A stretch of 64,000 nucleotides of DNA, taken from positions 744,001 to 808,000 of the forward strand of contig SMMW01000605.1 of assembly GCA_004794655.1 (NCBI GenBank), in the 5' to 3' direction. Every line of letters begins with the position of its first letter. The first letter of the stretch is position 1. A program made the translations under genes and the position numbers. The DNA is from Marisa cornuarietis (lineage: Eukaryota; Mollusca; Gastropoda; Architaenioglossa; Ampullariidae). A model generated the notes under the pieces. That model did not search any database and had not been told where the DNA came from. It saw nothing but the letters and a program-made list of their open reading frames with translations. This document shows, piece by piece, positions 1 to 12,592 of the stretch.

Positions 1-780
1 TCTTTTCAGTGCTGGTCTCCATTCCATATGCGTTTGAGCTGTCTGTCAGTCTGTGAGGTCTTGCAGTTCCTCGTTATCCTGCTAACAGATCTTTGTCGTC
101 TGCAAAGCGTAGGTCGCAGATTGATGGAACTACGGTGGTCATGAAGAGCTTCGAGCATGATGTTCTCCAAGAATATATTGAACAGCACGGGTGATTACTG
201 TGGCGCGAAAGTAAGCTTCTATTTGGTTGTTCAGCAGTACTGTACTCGTTGAGCTGTTATACAACGCTTCAACAACTTAAACGAGGCCTTCTTTGATGTT
301 GAATTTCCGCATCACATGCCATAGCCCCTCGTGCCAGACTCTGTTAAATGTCTTTTTTAAAGTTAATGAATTTGTCGTAAAGGTCCCGCTGATGCTGAAG
401 ATGCTTTTCTATAAGAAGACGACAGTTGAAGATCTGCTCAACTGTGCTTCTACGTGGTCTGAAGCCAGCCTGTTCTTCTGCTAGCAGCTCTTATGCGGTG
501 GTTCTGATGCGGTTCTGTATGACCTTCGGCTTATGGTTTTGTAGTTCTGGCACTGTTTACTGTTTCCTTTCTTTGGGAGAAGTATGATTAGTGACTGCGT
601 CCATTCTCTGGGCCATTCCTTGAGCTCCCAGACTCTTTGGCACAGGACAGTGAGGGGCTTTGTAGTTCTTTACCACCCTGCTTGAGCAGCTCAGGTGACA
701 TATTATCAACGCCTCGTGACTTTCCTCCCTTCAAACTATGTACAACTCTTTGGACCTCTTCCCGTAGGACTGACATCACA
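1..780 (-). mobile_element. Decayed non-LTR retrotransposon (LINE) reverse-transcriptase fragment
   Basis: Read on the minus strand, this stretch keeps the order of a LINE reverse transcriptase in broken frames. First comes a segment with LKGGKSRGVDN and ELLKQGG (about 779-660). Next is KEWPREWTQS followed by LPKKGN (about 640-555), then EEQAGFR with RSTVEQIFNCR (about 485-420), then INFKK and RVWHEGLW across a frameshift (about 360-300). Last are VLFNIFLE and the catalytic FADD box (95-106). Several frameshifts, an in-frame stop just before EEQAGFR, and a missing block between the LPKKGN region and EEQAGFR show it is dead. The element probably continues past base 1. In the family this enzyme copies element RNA at a nicked target. 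The two LINE 3' ends at 37.0 and 53.0 kb may belong to the same family. The RT identity is secure; the clade (RTE, I or Jockey-like) is not. Confidence 0.9.
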
Positions 781-1003
781 CTGGTTTATCAATGATTGAC
801 ATCACACTGACATAGGATACCTTTATTAATGAACTGACATCACTTACCTTTATTAACGAATTGACGTCACACTCGTTTATTACTGAATTGACATAGCATA
901 CATTTATTAATGAATTGACGTCACATACTTGTATTAATGAATTGACGTCACACTCGTTTATTAATGAATTGACATCGTATGCCTTTATAAAACAATTGGC
1001 ATC
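771..1003. repeat. 27-bp minisatellite with embedded CRE-like palindromes
   Basis: A TGACRTCA-like core recurs exactly every 27 bp, at 808, 835, 862, 889, 916, 943, 970 and 997, separated by TTTATTAATGAAT-like sequence. Units at 771 and 797 are slightly out of register. Three units (862-869, 916-923, 943-950) carry the perfect palindrome TGACGTCA; others have TGACATCA. The first unit overlaps the end of the adjoining LINE fragment. Looser TGACATC or GTGACGTC echoes continue to about 1140. Confidence 0.85.
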
Positions 1004-1140
1004 AGGGACAGACGTCTACCCGGCCAGTAAGTGACGTCCACGTACTAAATGGTCTCACAGATGTCTATTAAACAAGTGACATGACGGTCTTAGACGTGAC
1101 ATCGCTACGCCTATTAAGTAGGTGACATCACAGTCAACTT

Positions 1141-3731
1141 AATCTCTTTCTCTCAAACACCCACACCCGCCTACCCCCGCCCCCTCTCACACACACACAA
1201 TCATCTCTTAAATTTTTGCAATGTTTACAGCTACAGATGTCTACAAATCGTGCGGCTGGGATGAGAATAACATCGGGGTTTTTGATGATACACAGAAAGA
1301 TAAATTTAAAGATGTGATAAAATCTACCAACGCAACTGAAAAAGAAGTGCTTTAATCCCCTTTTCTATCCAGTCATTGTGATAACCGAAAGCATATACAT
1401 TTCGTCTCCGTTTTCAGGTGGGTTTTTTTCCACCTAGTATCATCTTTTCCCCCAAGTCTATTTTTCTTTCTGCTCTTTCATCACCCAGTCGCTTTTTTAA
1501 GTGACGTGTGAATAAATTTCTATATTTTCTGTTTACTCCAAGCGCCTGCCTAAAGGAAATCGTATTAAAGTGAAAGTTCTCGCTCTTTTCACCGAGTGCC
1601 TGACAGTTGCGTGAGCTTCACGCGTCTCACTCGTGCCTTCACCATCTTCATAACTGTGACTGACCTAAATCACTCCAGTTACACGACCAGCACTCAGGAT
1701 GCAAAGTCCGCGCGTTTCAAAAGCAGGCACAAAGAAGTGCCGAGGGCCTTTCATACCCCGGGTGATGCTCCGCCGTGAAACCCAGCCTCGCCCCGTACCC
1801 GGTTTATGCTCCTAGCTACGTGGCTATACCCCTTTTCAGGAGCAGGCGAGCTTGTCGGGTGATGGGGATGTCGCGGATCGTGGGAACCGTGGCGTGGGTA
1901 CGTGCCGTGTCGTCTGCTGCCACCCGGCTGAGGCAACTGGAGTCGGGTGTGTGATGGGGAGGGTAGCTAAACTGACACAGGGCGGGGATCAGATTTCACC
2001 ATCTTTCCAGCGTACTTGAGGTATCCCTTGCCATGCCGTGATGGATTTGAACAAAATCCTAACTCGAGAAGGGGCCTGCATTCCTGTGATCTAGAGCTTG
2101 AAGTTATAGGGTGCACAGCCTACTCTAGTGAACATGGTCAGACTGACCCACTGGTCGTTACTTTGTTCAACAATATAATTGACTGAGAGGGATTTCTGTC
2201 CACAATTTGGCTATCAAGGTTTTTCCACTAAGTTATCGCTTACTTTCCCCGGGGATAAGGTTAACACTAGGTTAATTTATTGTGGGGATAACTCAGAGGT
2301 GTTAACATGTGTAGCAGTTAGCTTGTTAAAGATAATACAGGACGAACTTATTATAAGAACGGAACTCATTAAGCCTGCAGTTAGCTGGCTATGGTACTCG
2401 TACATGAGGTAAAGAGTTGTTAATGTGTTGAAGATAATTATACACAAGTGCAAATTAATCCTTTTTTAAAATTAGCAATCAAATCTTCAACGATCGGCAT
2501 TTTCATGTGTAGACAGAGAGCTGAGGACATGCATGTGGTCGTACAACATAGGTCTGTCTAATTACCACACGGTACCAATTGGGATGCGAACTGTAACCTT
2601 GACAGTCCATGTAAGCAAATCCATGTTCCATAATTAGGTCACTGGTTTGACCTGATTATTGTGTCCCTGTCAGTGTCTTGCTGCTGTAATAGAATTGTTA
2701 CCTCCGAATTCTACAACTTTTACAATTCGACACCAAATCTTATCAGGATGTAAAATTAGTCATTAGAAGAAAATAGGGTACCCCAGTGGGTCTGTGATTC
2801 CTGTTCTGAAAAACTTTAAAAAAAACAACTAAAACTTGAGAGTGCGCCTAAACTATTTGCATGAAACAGTGAGAAATCGCAAGGATGTTCCATGACTGAA
2901 ATCTGACAGAAGCAGCTTACGAAGAACTTAAATGTGATCACTACAAATACTTAATTTACATTTTCGGTAAAACGAAGGTGAGTCGAGATGTGAGTGACTG
3001 TGTTCAGAAAGGACGAGACGCCAGCCACACAGACTTCCTCATGTCGCACAGACGTCTGGTCTTGTGTTGTATACAATTTTAGTCGAGTTTTTTTTTTTTT
3101 TTTTTTGAATGATAAATGTGGTTGGAAGATTGGCGTGAGCTCTTAGTTAGCCAGCCACTCTACCTGTCTGCACTTATTCGTCAACAAACACAGCGCGCAG
3201 TGAGGAGGAGGAGGAGGGGTGAGGCACCTTCGCCGATGGGGTTTATCCAAGGTGTGGTTATTGCCAGTTAAAAACTGACATGATACGCGCGACTTATCAT
3301 CATCTATAACCAATCTATTGCTCGTCAGTGCATTTCTCTCGACATTAAACTACCGCATTAGATATTTCTCTCCTGACATGCGGACACCATCTTCTGACGA
3401 TAGGTGCACACCTTACTGCATGCGCACCGTCTCTGACACACCTGGAGCGAATACCTCCACTGCAGCAAGGTGAGGTCGACAGGAGATGACATCAGTGAAA
3501 CAAAGCGGGCCAGCTTTCGACAGGAGCGTGAAGGGCAATAAAAGTCTTTATTTAGAAATGATGGCAGATCTTGTGACTGACACTGTAAACAGAAACGATC
3601 GAGTCCACGCTCTCACAACATCCAGACTTAAATTATGACCCCCCGCCTTCCACTCTTTCTTCTTCTTTTCATCGGACCTCGATAAACCTCGAGGCGGGGA
3701 CTCCTCTTAAGTATTTCAAACTGAAGTCCCA
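1141..3731. other. No gene recognised
   Basis: The stretch is mixed single-copy sequence with short open frames that resemble nothing known. Minor features are a pyrimidine and CA run near 1140-1200, a poly-T of about 17 near 3090-3106, and a GAGGAGGAGG run near 3202. Confidence 0.6.
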
Positions 3732-3757
3732 GGTGGTGGTGGTGGTGGTGGTGGTGG
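3732..3757. repeat. (GGT)n microsatellite
   Basis: About eight and a half GGT copies. The poly-His open frame on the minus strand here is a by-product of this repeat. Confidence 0.95.
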
Positions 3758-5827
3758 CGATTTATCGCAGGGGCCGTGCGGCTGCTGACGTCTTGTTCAA
3801 CAATAAGCATCCTTGCCAGGTATTATAGGGGAAAAAAGATGCGTGGAGGGGTGCCGGGTAGTGAGGAACCGGAGGGAAAGAGGATGTGGGTGGGGAATCT
3901 TCGCAGCTAAAGGAGTAGGTGGGGCGAGGGGAAAGGTGCGTGCGTGATGATACATAGGTGGGGCTCGGTCATGGCCGATAGACCCCCACCTCGGTTTGGC
4001 AGGTGTAAACAATCTTACATCCAAAGTAACCAGAAAAAAAAGATGACGATCAGTCTCCGATTTTTTCCTCCCTCCCTTCCTGGCACCATCCCTGCCTCTC
4101 TTTCTCTCTCTCTACTCCTCCCTTCTCTAACACCTGTGGGCTCGGCTAGCTGACACTCGCAGTCTGTGCAATTAAAAACCCTGAAGGGGATGGCGAAGGC
4201 TACGATAAAGATAAAACATCGTATGTGATGGAGTTGCCGCAGAAAGAGACCGACAATGACAACCACGACGACGACGATGATGATGAGGAAGAGGAGGAGG
4301 AGGGTGCCAACAAAGCGGAACAGCCCTCTTCGTGTTATCACGCTCCAGTGACCTCGTCCTGTATCTTGACGGACACTAAAGACATGCAATCACCACTCGT
4401 CTTCTAATGTTTGTCACTTATTTCACGACGTAACGAACATTGGGACGACAATGACGGTAACGATAATAAAGGTGATGATGTAGTGATGTGGTGGTGACGG
4501 TAGTGGTGGTTTTATTACAGTAATAAATGTTTTGCGACATTACTTCACTGCATGGATTTGTTGCTAGTCCGGAAATGAAATACAAGAGTGACATGCCAAT
4601 GTTTTTTTTTCTAACCCAGGTCTTCATCGGTTAGAGAGCGCACTTCTCGGGTATCAGAGGGGTACAGCCAAGTTCTCTTCTGACTCATGCCCTTGACAGC
4701 AGCGCGCTCTTAACCGGATACATCGACCTGCTCTCTCTCTCTCTCTCTACCCCGTCAGCTTCATCCGTGCGGAACATCTTGGTTCTCTCGATCGTACCCA
4801 GCCAGCCCCCCCGCTTTTATTTCCACTGTTGCGCGAATGAACGCGTGGGTGTTGACTGAGGTAGTTACCGCAAGAGAGACCCAGCACCAGACAGTTGAAG
4901 ACTGGGCGTGGCACGTACACATCTCCTCATTCCCTTCTCCCCCCCCCCCACAACCCCACTGCCTTTGCATCCGCTAGATGTCACCACCTGCACTCGTTAT
5001 TGGACAATGCTTTGCTCTTGTTAGTGTCGGCTTTATTGCTGAAGATGCTGGTGTTACGATAACCTCTTAGAGACTACTCTCTGGTGAAAAATTTAAAAAA
5101 ATCACCAAAAGATTCTCTAGGTCACACCCAAGTCAGTTTGAGGAAGATACTTTCCTACAGACCCTTGCCTCAAAGGTTTGATGTATAATCACAGATCTGT
5201 GCACAACTAGACGGACCATGACGAAACAGCCTCGAAACAAACAATGGCGAAACATGGTAAAACATGACAAAACATGACGAAACGTGTTGGAAGATGTCCC
5301 CTCGCCATAAAATAGTAAAAAGTATTACTGACAAGACAAAGGGAGATGTTCTTGGGATATGGACTGAGAAGAAAGTATCCACCTACTGCTTTACTTCTGA
5401 AGCCAGTTGCACAACTTGTTTCTCCAACATAAAACTGGTCTAGAGAGCAAATTTAGTTTTTATTTATTATACTAGTCTTGAATTTGACGAGTGAGCCATC
5501 TCTCCAGTAGTTTTAATCTCACTGTGTACGAAAAGCTTTCCATTCGTTTTATTTCCTCATGAAAGCTGCCATTTTTATATTCGCATGTGTATTTATAGAA
5601 GCGAAAGTTCAGCTTAAACAGTTTTTATCTTAGTTAAAACGACTTTAGTTAGAAAAGTTATGAAATCGAGTTGATGCAGAAATGTCACAGATTTCATACT
5701 CTTTCGTGATAGGGTCAACTGTCATCACAGGCGAGGGAGATCCCTGGCTGTTGTGGACTGACGCTGATCCATGGTACTGTCATCCTGAAGATCCGGGATC
5801 GACTACCTGTGCATAAGATACATAACT
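3758..5827. other. No gene recognised; several low-complexity runs
   Basis: It contains a degenerate GAC/GAT/GAG run (4248-4302) that makes an acidic reading frame, TC runs near 4100 and 4732-4748, a run of ten C near 4941, and short AACATGACRA repeats near 5220-5290. No coding similarity is visible. Confidence 0.6.
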
Positions 5828-5849
5828 TAATAATAATAATAATAATAAA
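5828..5849. repeat. (TAA)n microsatellite
   Basis: About seven TAA copies. They give the poly-Tyr end of a minus-strand open frame, which is not a gene. Confidence 0.9.
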
Positions 5850-6152
5850 CAAGGTGTGATTTACATCGGGCACAATCACACTCACGACTCACGAAGGAGC
5901 ATGCTCTCAGCGCTTGAGACAAGAACGAGGAATGGACAGAATACGAAGGACTGAAGAATGAAGAACCATGCAGACAAGTAATAAAAGACAAACATAGAAG
6001 ATGCAAAGAGGAATCAGGGAACAAACAGTAATTGAGAGTTTCGTGAAAAGTCAGAGGAAGACGAGCAGGTGGAGCATTCAATGGACGGAAAAAGTAAAAG
6101 AAAGAAGGTGGACTTGTAGTCTGTGAATTTGTCACAACCTCGTGACGTGCAA

Positions 6153-6238
<86 letters not shown>

Positions 6239-6259
6239 TTCTCTCTCTCACACACACAA
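6153..6259. repeat. Compound (CT)n/(CA)n microsatellite
   Basis: CT, then interrupted CA, then CT, then CA. The open frames across it on both strands are dipeptide-repeat artefacts. Confidence 0.95.
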
Positions 6260-6422
6260 TCACACGCACGGGTCACACAAATATGTGTCCTTACGCTCAA
6301 AAAGAATAAAACGACTTGCCTGTGCAGATCTGCCTACGTTTACTAGAAAAAGAAAATAAATAAAAAACAAATATAACTCAGATATAAAAAGAGAACTCCT
6401 AACTTCGTTCTAACAACTATTC

Positions 6423-6620
6423 ACACTGTTTCCTTTCTCATTACTTTTTCCTCCAACGATTCTCCTCAAACGATTCTTCTCTCCAACGTTTCTTTCTCTC
6501 CAACTATTCTTCTTCCGTTATTTTCTCAAGGTTATCTCTAGTCTTCTCTTACTTTACTCCTCTAACGATTCTCCCTCAGCCTCTTCTCCATCTTCCCAAG
6601 ATTCTCTCTCTCACGTCACA
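6423..6620. repeat. Degenerate pyrimidine-rich tandem repeat
   Basis: CAACGATTCTTCTCTC-like units of roughly 16-20 bp recur with many changes, giving a strongly pyrimidine-rich plus strand for about 200 bp. No gene is visible. Confidence 0.5.
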
Positions 6621-8099
6621 GATCTTTTGACATCATCCATACGCAATCAGACAAACTGACGTCATTCACGCTCTTTCATTCTTCCACGTGGGATGAGGCC
6701 TTCGACCTCACCTCGATCTGTGACATTATTGTTGTTAAAAGCACTGCTCATGGAACAACTGTGTTTTAATGCATGTTTCAAGGATTCGACGCTGGGTATG
6801 GGTGGCGGATATGAAAGAAGAGAGAGTTCCTCAGTTTTGCATTACAGTAACTAAGCATCGTGTGACCATATGTGGTTGTTCTGGTGATAGGGATGTCAGC
6901 ATACGAACCGGGGGCTCGGCGCTGATGATATTGCGTTTCTATTTTGCGAGCTTGTGTGTGTGTGTGTGTGTGTACGGGCACGTGTGTGTATGCGGGATGT
7001 TTCTCCATACCATTAACAGAAGCAGTGTAACCTGAGCGAACGGGTCTTTGCCTCACTCCCCCAACACGTGCATTAAAAAGAAAAAACTCCCCCTCACGCT
7101 CCTCACCTTCCTGATAATATCATCAAACTTCTCGCAACGAGGGCGCAGAGGAAAGTCTTGCTTGTGATAAAATGCCATAAACTAGGCAAGAAATGGCTTC
7201 CTAATTTGTTTGCCAGAAAGAGGAAATAAAGAACCCGCAACAAGGCAAGATGCACATCACTGGCCGAGCTCTGGCGGGGGGGGGGGAAAGAGCAAACACG
7301 TCTAAATTATTCCTAGCTCTATAACACGTTTCACTTCCCAATCTTCCAACCAAGGCTTGCATCTATAGAAGAGGCAGGTAGTGTAAATCAACAGAGATTT
7401 TTTTTTTTTTTTTTTTGTCCCGCTGAAAGCAGGCGCACTAGGGGGCTCCAAGTCCCCCCCCCCCTGCTTTTCAAGCTGCCAAACCCGCTTCGTTCGCTCC
7501 CAACCTGCCTACCGAGGCTTAGCAGAGGTGACCGCAGCCCATCAATTACGACAGACAGACAGGCAGCGACCCCTAGATCGGGGTGCAGATTCATCTCGGG
7601 GTGGGCTCGAAGATTCGCTCGTATTTTGACGATGTCAATCGTGTTTGTGTCAAAAACACACACGTGGACGGCACGCACATTCTCGCGTTGTTACGTCATG
7701 CCTCGCGATGGCGACACGCGCGAGACGGGGGGAGGCACGTTACGACATCCCCCGCCAGATCCCACGCCGCCGAACGAGGGGCTGTTCTAACATGAACAGA
7801 TTTCGGCTACGACCGAGGTGCAAACATTTTGCTGATCTTCCCCAAAGAAAGGCACGGGAAGTTTTTCTTGATATTCTTCTGACTTTATCCTCTTTCTTTT
7901 TTTTTTTCGTTCCGCTTGTACCCGACAATTTAAAAAATCTCGCATTGTCAATGTTTTATTAAAGTGTTTTCCCTTCATAATTGGTATTATTTGAACAGAA
8001 ATAACTGTGCTGGATGGGGAAAAAAACAGTATTAAAGTGTTCGGCAATGACTTACGTATTTCGTGAAGCAACAAAGGGACGAGCAAAAACCGAGACAGA
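6621..8099. other. No gene recognised
   Basis: It contains one perfect TGACGTCA at 6657-6664, a short GT run near 6954, a run of nine G near 7276, about 17 T near 7399, and a C run near 7456. The open frames have no recognisable family. Confidence 0.6.
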
Positions 8100-8290
8100 C
8101 AGTCAGTCAGGCGTGTGAACGGGTAGACAGGTAGGTATCTAGACAGGAAGGTGCGTAGACCGGTAGGTCGACAGACAAGCAAGTGGACAGACAGGTAGGT
8201 ATATAGAAAGGCAAGCAGGTGGAGAGGTAGATATGGCACCCGCAGGTAGACAAGTAGAAGTAGGCGGACATATAGGCAGTCCGGTTGGAA
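8100..8290. repeat. Degenerate AGACAGGTAGGT-type tandem repeat
   Basis: Words such as AGACAGGTAGGTAT, AGACAGGAAGGTGCG and GGACAGACAGGTAGG recur at loose intervals of 12-24 bp, ending just before the adjoining SINE. They create Leu/Pro/Cys/Tyr-rich open frames on the minus strand. Confidence 0.55.
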
Positions 8291-8303
8291 GGCTGGCAAA
8301 GAA

Positions 8304-8584
8304 GGGGAAGCGGATGGCCCAGTGGTTAGAGCGCTGGCATCCGAACCGAGAGCACGCAGGTTCAATTCCCGATAAGCGCAGCAAACTTCCCCCAGTCGAC
8401 CCATCTGACGGGAATGGGTACCTGACTCCTTAAAGGGTTGGGGAAGGTAAGGCAGCGAGGGAGAGGAGATTGGCACCACCCTCATGTAAAAGCTGGCCCC
8501 GAGAAAAGTGGGGTCTCTAACACCTCACTCCCCCACGAACTGAAAAGGTTATGGGACGACCTTTACCTTTACCTTTACTTTTAC
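8304..8584 (+). mobile_element. tRNA-derived SINE, apparently complete, with target-site duplication
   Basis: The head carries an A-box-like TGGCCCAGTGGTTAGAGCG (from 8315) and a B-box GGTTCAATTCCC (8359-8370), the two internal RNA polymerase III promoter parts inherited from a tRNA. A unique body follows, and the 3' tail is a short CTTTAC repeat (about 8560-8584). The perfect 11-bp direct repeat CTGGCAAAGAA flanks it at 8293-8303 and 8585-8595. This is the target-site duplication expected of LINE-mediated retroposition, and it fixes both ends at a length of 281 bp. The element is non-coding and relies on a partner LINE. The perfect duplication suggests a fairly recent insertion. Confidence 0.88.
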
Positions 8585-8595
8585 CTGGCAAAGAA

Positions 8596-9809
8596 ACAGA
8601 CCACGATCAGCATACAGGTTGCGAGCGCACAGAAAATTCAGTAGAATTCAGTTGAAAGGAAAATGAAATGAAATAAAATGTTTGTCGTCCAGAGTTCATG
8701 TACTCTAATCCTCAATAGCAGGATCAACAGAAGGAATTGTACCCACCCCCATTTCACTAGGCTCCTAACACGAGTTTGCAATAGAAATCATTTTTGCCTT
8801 TGATAAAACAAACTATATTCAGTTTTCTTTCATTCAGCTGGGATGCACATTAAGATAACGACTGATGGTGTAATCTATGTGTTCAGGATAAATGTATATT
8901 TATTTGACTGTCCACATGTACACTGGTCATGTACGTGTATTTATTTTGTGAGTGTGTGTGTGTTGTGTGTGTGTGTGTGTTTTGTGTGTGTGTGTGTTTG
9001 CCACACGATTAAGGTCCCACAATAAGGAAAAGTTGAGGTATAATGTGTTATCGTTTTCTTTTGAAATAGTCTTATTGAAAAATCCTATTTTTAGTACTGA
9101 ATGTGTGTTTGCTAATTGTTTTTTTTCCTTCTTTTCATGCAACATATTTTTTATGACATTAACTGGGGCTTGTATACCTTAGCATTTTCCTCTGTTTACT
9201 CAGTTTGATCGTAGAAAACAATTCCAAACTTTGATTTTACTTGACTTTATTTCACTAGCACCTAAACGATAATCTGCTGAGATAATCCAGACTGTCAGTG
9301 CTTACACAAGACAATGAAAAGGCATTCAATCTATCGCAGTATGCCACATCGAAATAAAAAGATTGTTCAACAGGTTGGCCCCTTCCTTACAAGACCTGTG
9401 TGGAGGAAGTCACAACCTGCACTTTAGATATATTGCCAGGCTTCAAGCAAGGTACAGGCTACTGCCTTTGAACCTTTGTTTGACTGAAACTTATCGCCAG
9501 ATCAAGTTGGTTTTATGTCTTGCTTCAGTGGTATGGGAGATCACATTCTGTCGGATCAATTAAAAATTTAAAGTGAAATTTACAGCTTTGATGAGATGTA
9601 AGAACTTGTACCTACGAATTTCATTACAATATATTGCATTCGTACAAGAGGTGTGAAACATATATCAGATGATAGTATTACAATACCTATCATTCGATTG
9701 GTGCTGTAAAACCTTTATCTATTGCTCTTACTACAGAATGTAACATATGTGAGAACCTGCATCAAATAATCTTACTACAATATAATGTATCATGAACAGA
9801 CTTGTAAGA
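8596..9809. other. No gene recognised
   Basis: AT-rich single-copy sequence with an interrupted GT microsatellite near 8950-9000. The 66-residue open frame at 9363-9563 has no family I recognise. Confidence 0.6.
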
Positions 9810-9826
9810 ACACACACACACACACA

Positions 9827-9889
<63 letters not shown>
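9810..9889. repeat. Compound (CA)n/(CT)n microsatellite
   Basis: About 10 CA, then CT, then about 24 CA copies. Confidence 0.95.
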
Positions 9890-9890
<1 letters not shown>

Positions 9891-12214
9891 TCACATTACT
9901 TACCTCAAGCCACGGGTCTCTCAATCGCTGATATACGGTCGTGCGTTGATCACGTGTTGACAGAAGAATTCTCGCTGCTAACGAAGGTAATCTTATTTAG
10001 ACAGAGAGGCCACTCTCACCTGCCTTGCGCTCATAAACTAACCTGAGCTTGTGTAATGCTTTCATTACCATTTAAAGGCAAACTGTGGTCTTAGTTTTAA
10101 ATTTCAGTGAAATACAATACTTGGGTGAATATAACTCTTCCTTTTTCAATATACATACCTTCAACATCAGCATGCACAGAAAGAGGTCAATATCACAGAT
10201 GGCATTTCTCTTCTTTATTTTTTTAATCAATAAATTTACGTTTTGAAAACCTTAACCAATTGAAGATCTTGGATTTTTTGTACAAACGGGACTTCTCCAG
10301 TCTGACCTCTGCACATGGCCGTGTTTTCTGGCGTGTATCTTGAGAATAGAAAAGACTACATTTACACTTATAAATAAAGTAGATATAGAAGAGAAGAATA
10401 CATTTACACTTGTAGGTATCGTATCTTGCACTGAGCTCTGCCCAATCATTAGAAAAAATATTTGACCCCACTAGTACTTTAACTACATGGAGTCATTAAC
10501 AAAAGATTGGCTGGAACCACAGTAAAGAATTGGTTTGATTAGTCGATCTGCAATTGGTTTTCCAGATAATTAGGTTGGAGCATAAGCCTGGTTTTTGTAG
10601 AGGAAAAAAAAACATATTGGCTTTGTCGCTTAAAATCCTTCTGTCCAGTGTACTACTTACTGGTGAGGAGGTTCAAATTCTTTGTGTTTAGCCCTTAGTC
10701 CTGTATTTTTTACTGTTTTTTTGCGGGGTTTGGGAAAAGGCATGAAAAGAAGCCATCTCAGTTACATATGTTCGATCTTTCCTCCCCGCTGCAGGCTGTC
10801 AACCTCCATTGTTATAAACGATGAGCTAGAAACAAGACTTTCATGTTATAAACACTTTGAGATTTGGCTTCGAGGGGCGAAATTCGCTTTCCTGAGATGC
10901 GAATCGAAGAGATTTGTCATTTCTGTTAACCAAAGAACACTTAACTTTCTCACTCGTGCTTCAATATTTTTATTGTTGTATAAAAGACTATTTCTGCGAA
11001 AAGAATTTGCCTGGTTTGCTTCAAACCAATGATTAAAGAAAGTCTCCCACGGCGAGTTTGTACTCGGCTGCTGGTAGACCGGGAAGACATTCATCGAACC
11101 TGTTATCATTGAAAATCTAACAGATAGAGAAAAGCTGTAAGACAAACCTGTTTCTTTTTAAAAATCGTTACACCATCTTGTTCCACGCTCACTCTTATAT
11201 CATGCTTCATGCATAAACATGTTTATCGCCCCCCCCCACCCACCCCCGCGCGTTTCTCGTGTGCAAACGCAGATTTATTATCCATTCACACACCTTTATT
11301 TCACTAAACACCGAGATTATTCCACGAAGAAGAGAGATAAGTATTGACATGCGTGCATTATAAATGCATGTTTATGTGTGATAAATGTGTTTTCTCATCG
11401 CATAAACGGTCTGTTGAGGGGACTTCATCCACTAAACATCTCTCCCCGCCATGACCGCCGTAAGTAAGATAAACATGTTTTACCAGAAAACACCACAAGC
11501 AGAAGGCAAGATAAACATCACTGGGTTTTTTTTTAACAGGAGAACACGGCACAGCTATTTCTTAGTGAGTTCAGGGTACGCGGGTGGATTGATACGTTGC
11601 TATGGGAGATAGCTCACGTCGAGGGACATCCGGAAACAAAGGCACCTAGACACTGAAAGAATGTAATACATTTAATTCGCCCTTTTATAACCTACCTTGT
11701 TTGCTCGCAGTAAATCGCAGTAACTAATAAACTTAATTTTAAATATTTGTAAGGGCGATAATAAAACAAGGATGTTGAGTTTACAAATAGACTTTTGAAT
11801 GTTACATGTGGGGTGATCGAGCTTTAAAACAGCGAACTTTAGTGCTTTCTCTTTCTCTCTCTTTCTCTCTCTCTCTCTTTCTCTCGGAATATTACAAGTT
11901 GAACACTAGGCCAGCAGCTAGTCTGTCGAAAGACTGTCTGTTGTCGCCATCAATGCTGTCCCAGACGAGTGCATGCGGTGCAACAGTTTAACTGTTATGA
12001 TGAAGGAATGTGTAGGTATAGTCTCAATATAAATGTGTATATGTATTCCTGTTTGCACACGTGTGTATCCACTGTTCAGGTGTACAAATGTCTATATAGG
12101 CATGGACAATCACCTGCAGGTGTGCCTGGACTTTAATTACCTGAAGTTTATTTACCTTAACGCCAAAGAATCTGTACCCAGACCGTATCCACCGGAATGT
12201 GTATAATTGTAGTA

Positions 12215-12216
<2 letters not shown>
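9890..12216. other. No gene recognised
   Basis: Open frames up to 116 codons (10682-11032) show no recognisable motif and no coding-like neighbours. A C-rich run lies near 11230 and a CT/TTTCTC run near 11840-11885. Confidence 0.6.

Positions 12217-12285
<69 letters not shown>
12217..12285. repeat. Uninterrupted (GT)n microsatellite
   Basis: About 34 perfect TG copies. Confidence 0.97.
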
Positions 12286-12287
<2 letters not shown>

Positions 12288-12387
12288 TCGTTTTGTGTTG
12301 ACATTAATTCAAAACCTTACCCGAGTTATCTTGATAAGGAGAAGCTGAGACAATACACAGCGTCAGTGTTTGTGTGACTCTTTCTCT

Positions 12388-12389
<2 letters not shown>

Positions 12390-12432
<43 letters not shown>

Positions 12433-12545
12433 TCACACACATAGACTCACACACAGACAAATATGCTCCCGCGCGCACACACACACCCACACACACCCAC
12501 TCGCACGCACACATACGTACACGCACACACAGACACATATGCTCC

Positions 12546-12592
<47 letters not shown>

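Noticed and set aside
8304..8380. True tRNA gene
   Set aside because: The A and B boxes belong to a SINE with a long 3' body, CTTTAC tail and target-site duplication.
10682..11032. 116-codon open frame
   Set aside because: No recognisable domain, mixed composition and no splice or promoter context; such frames are expected by chance here.
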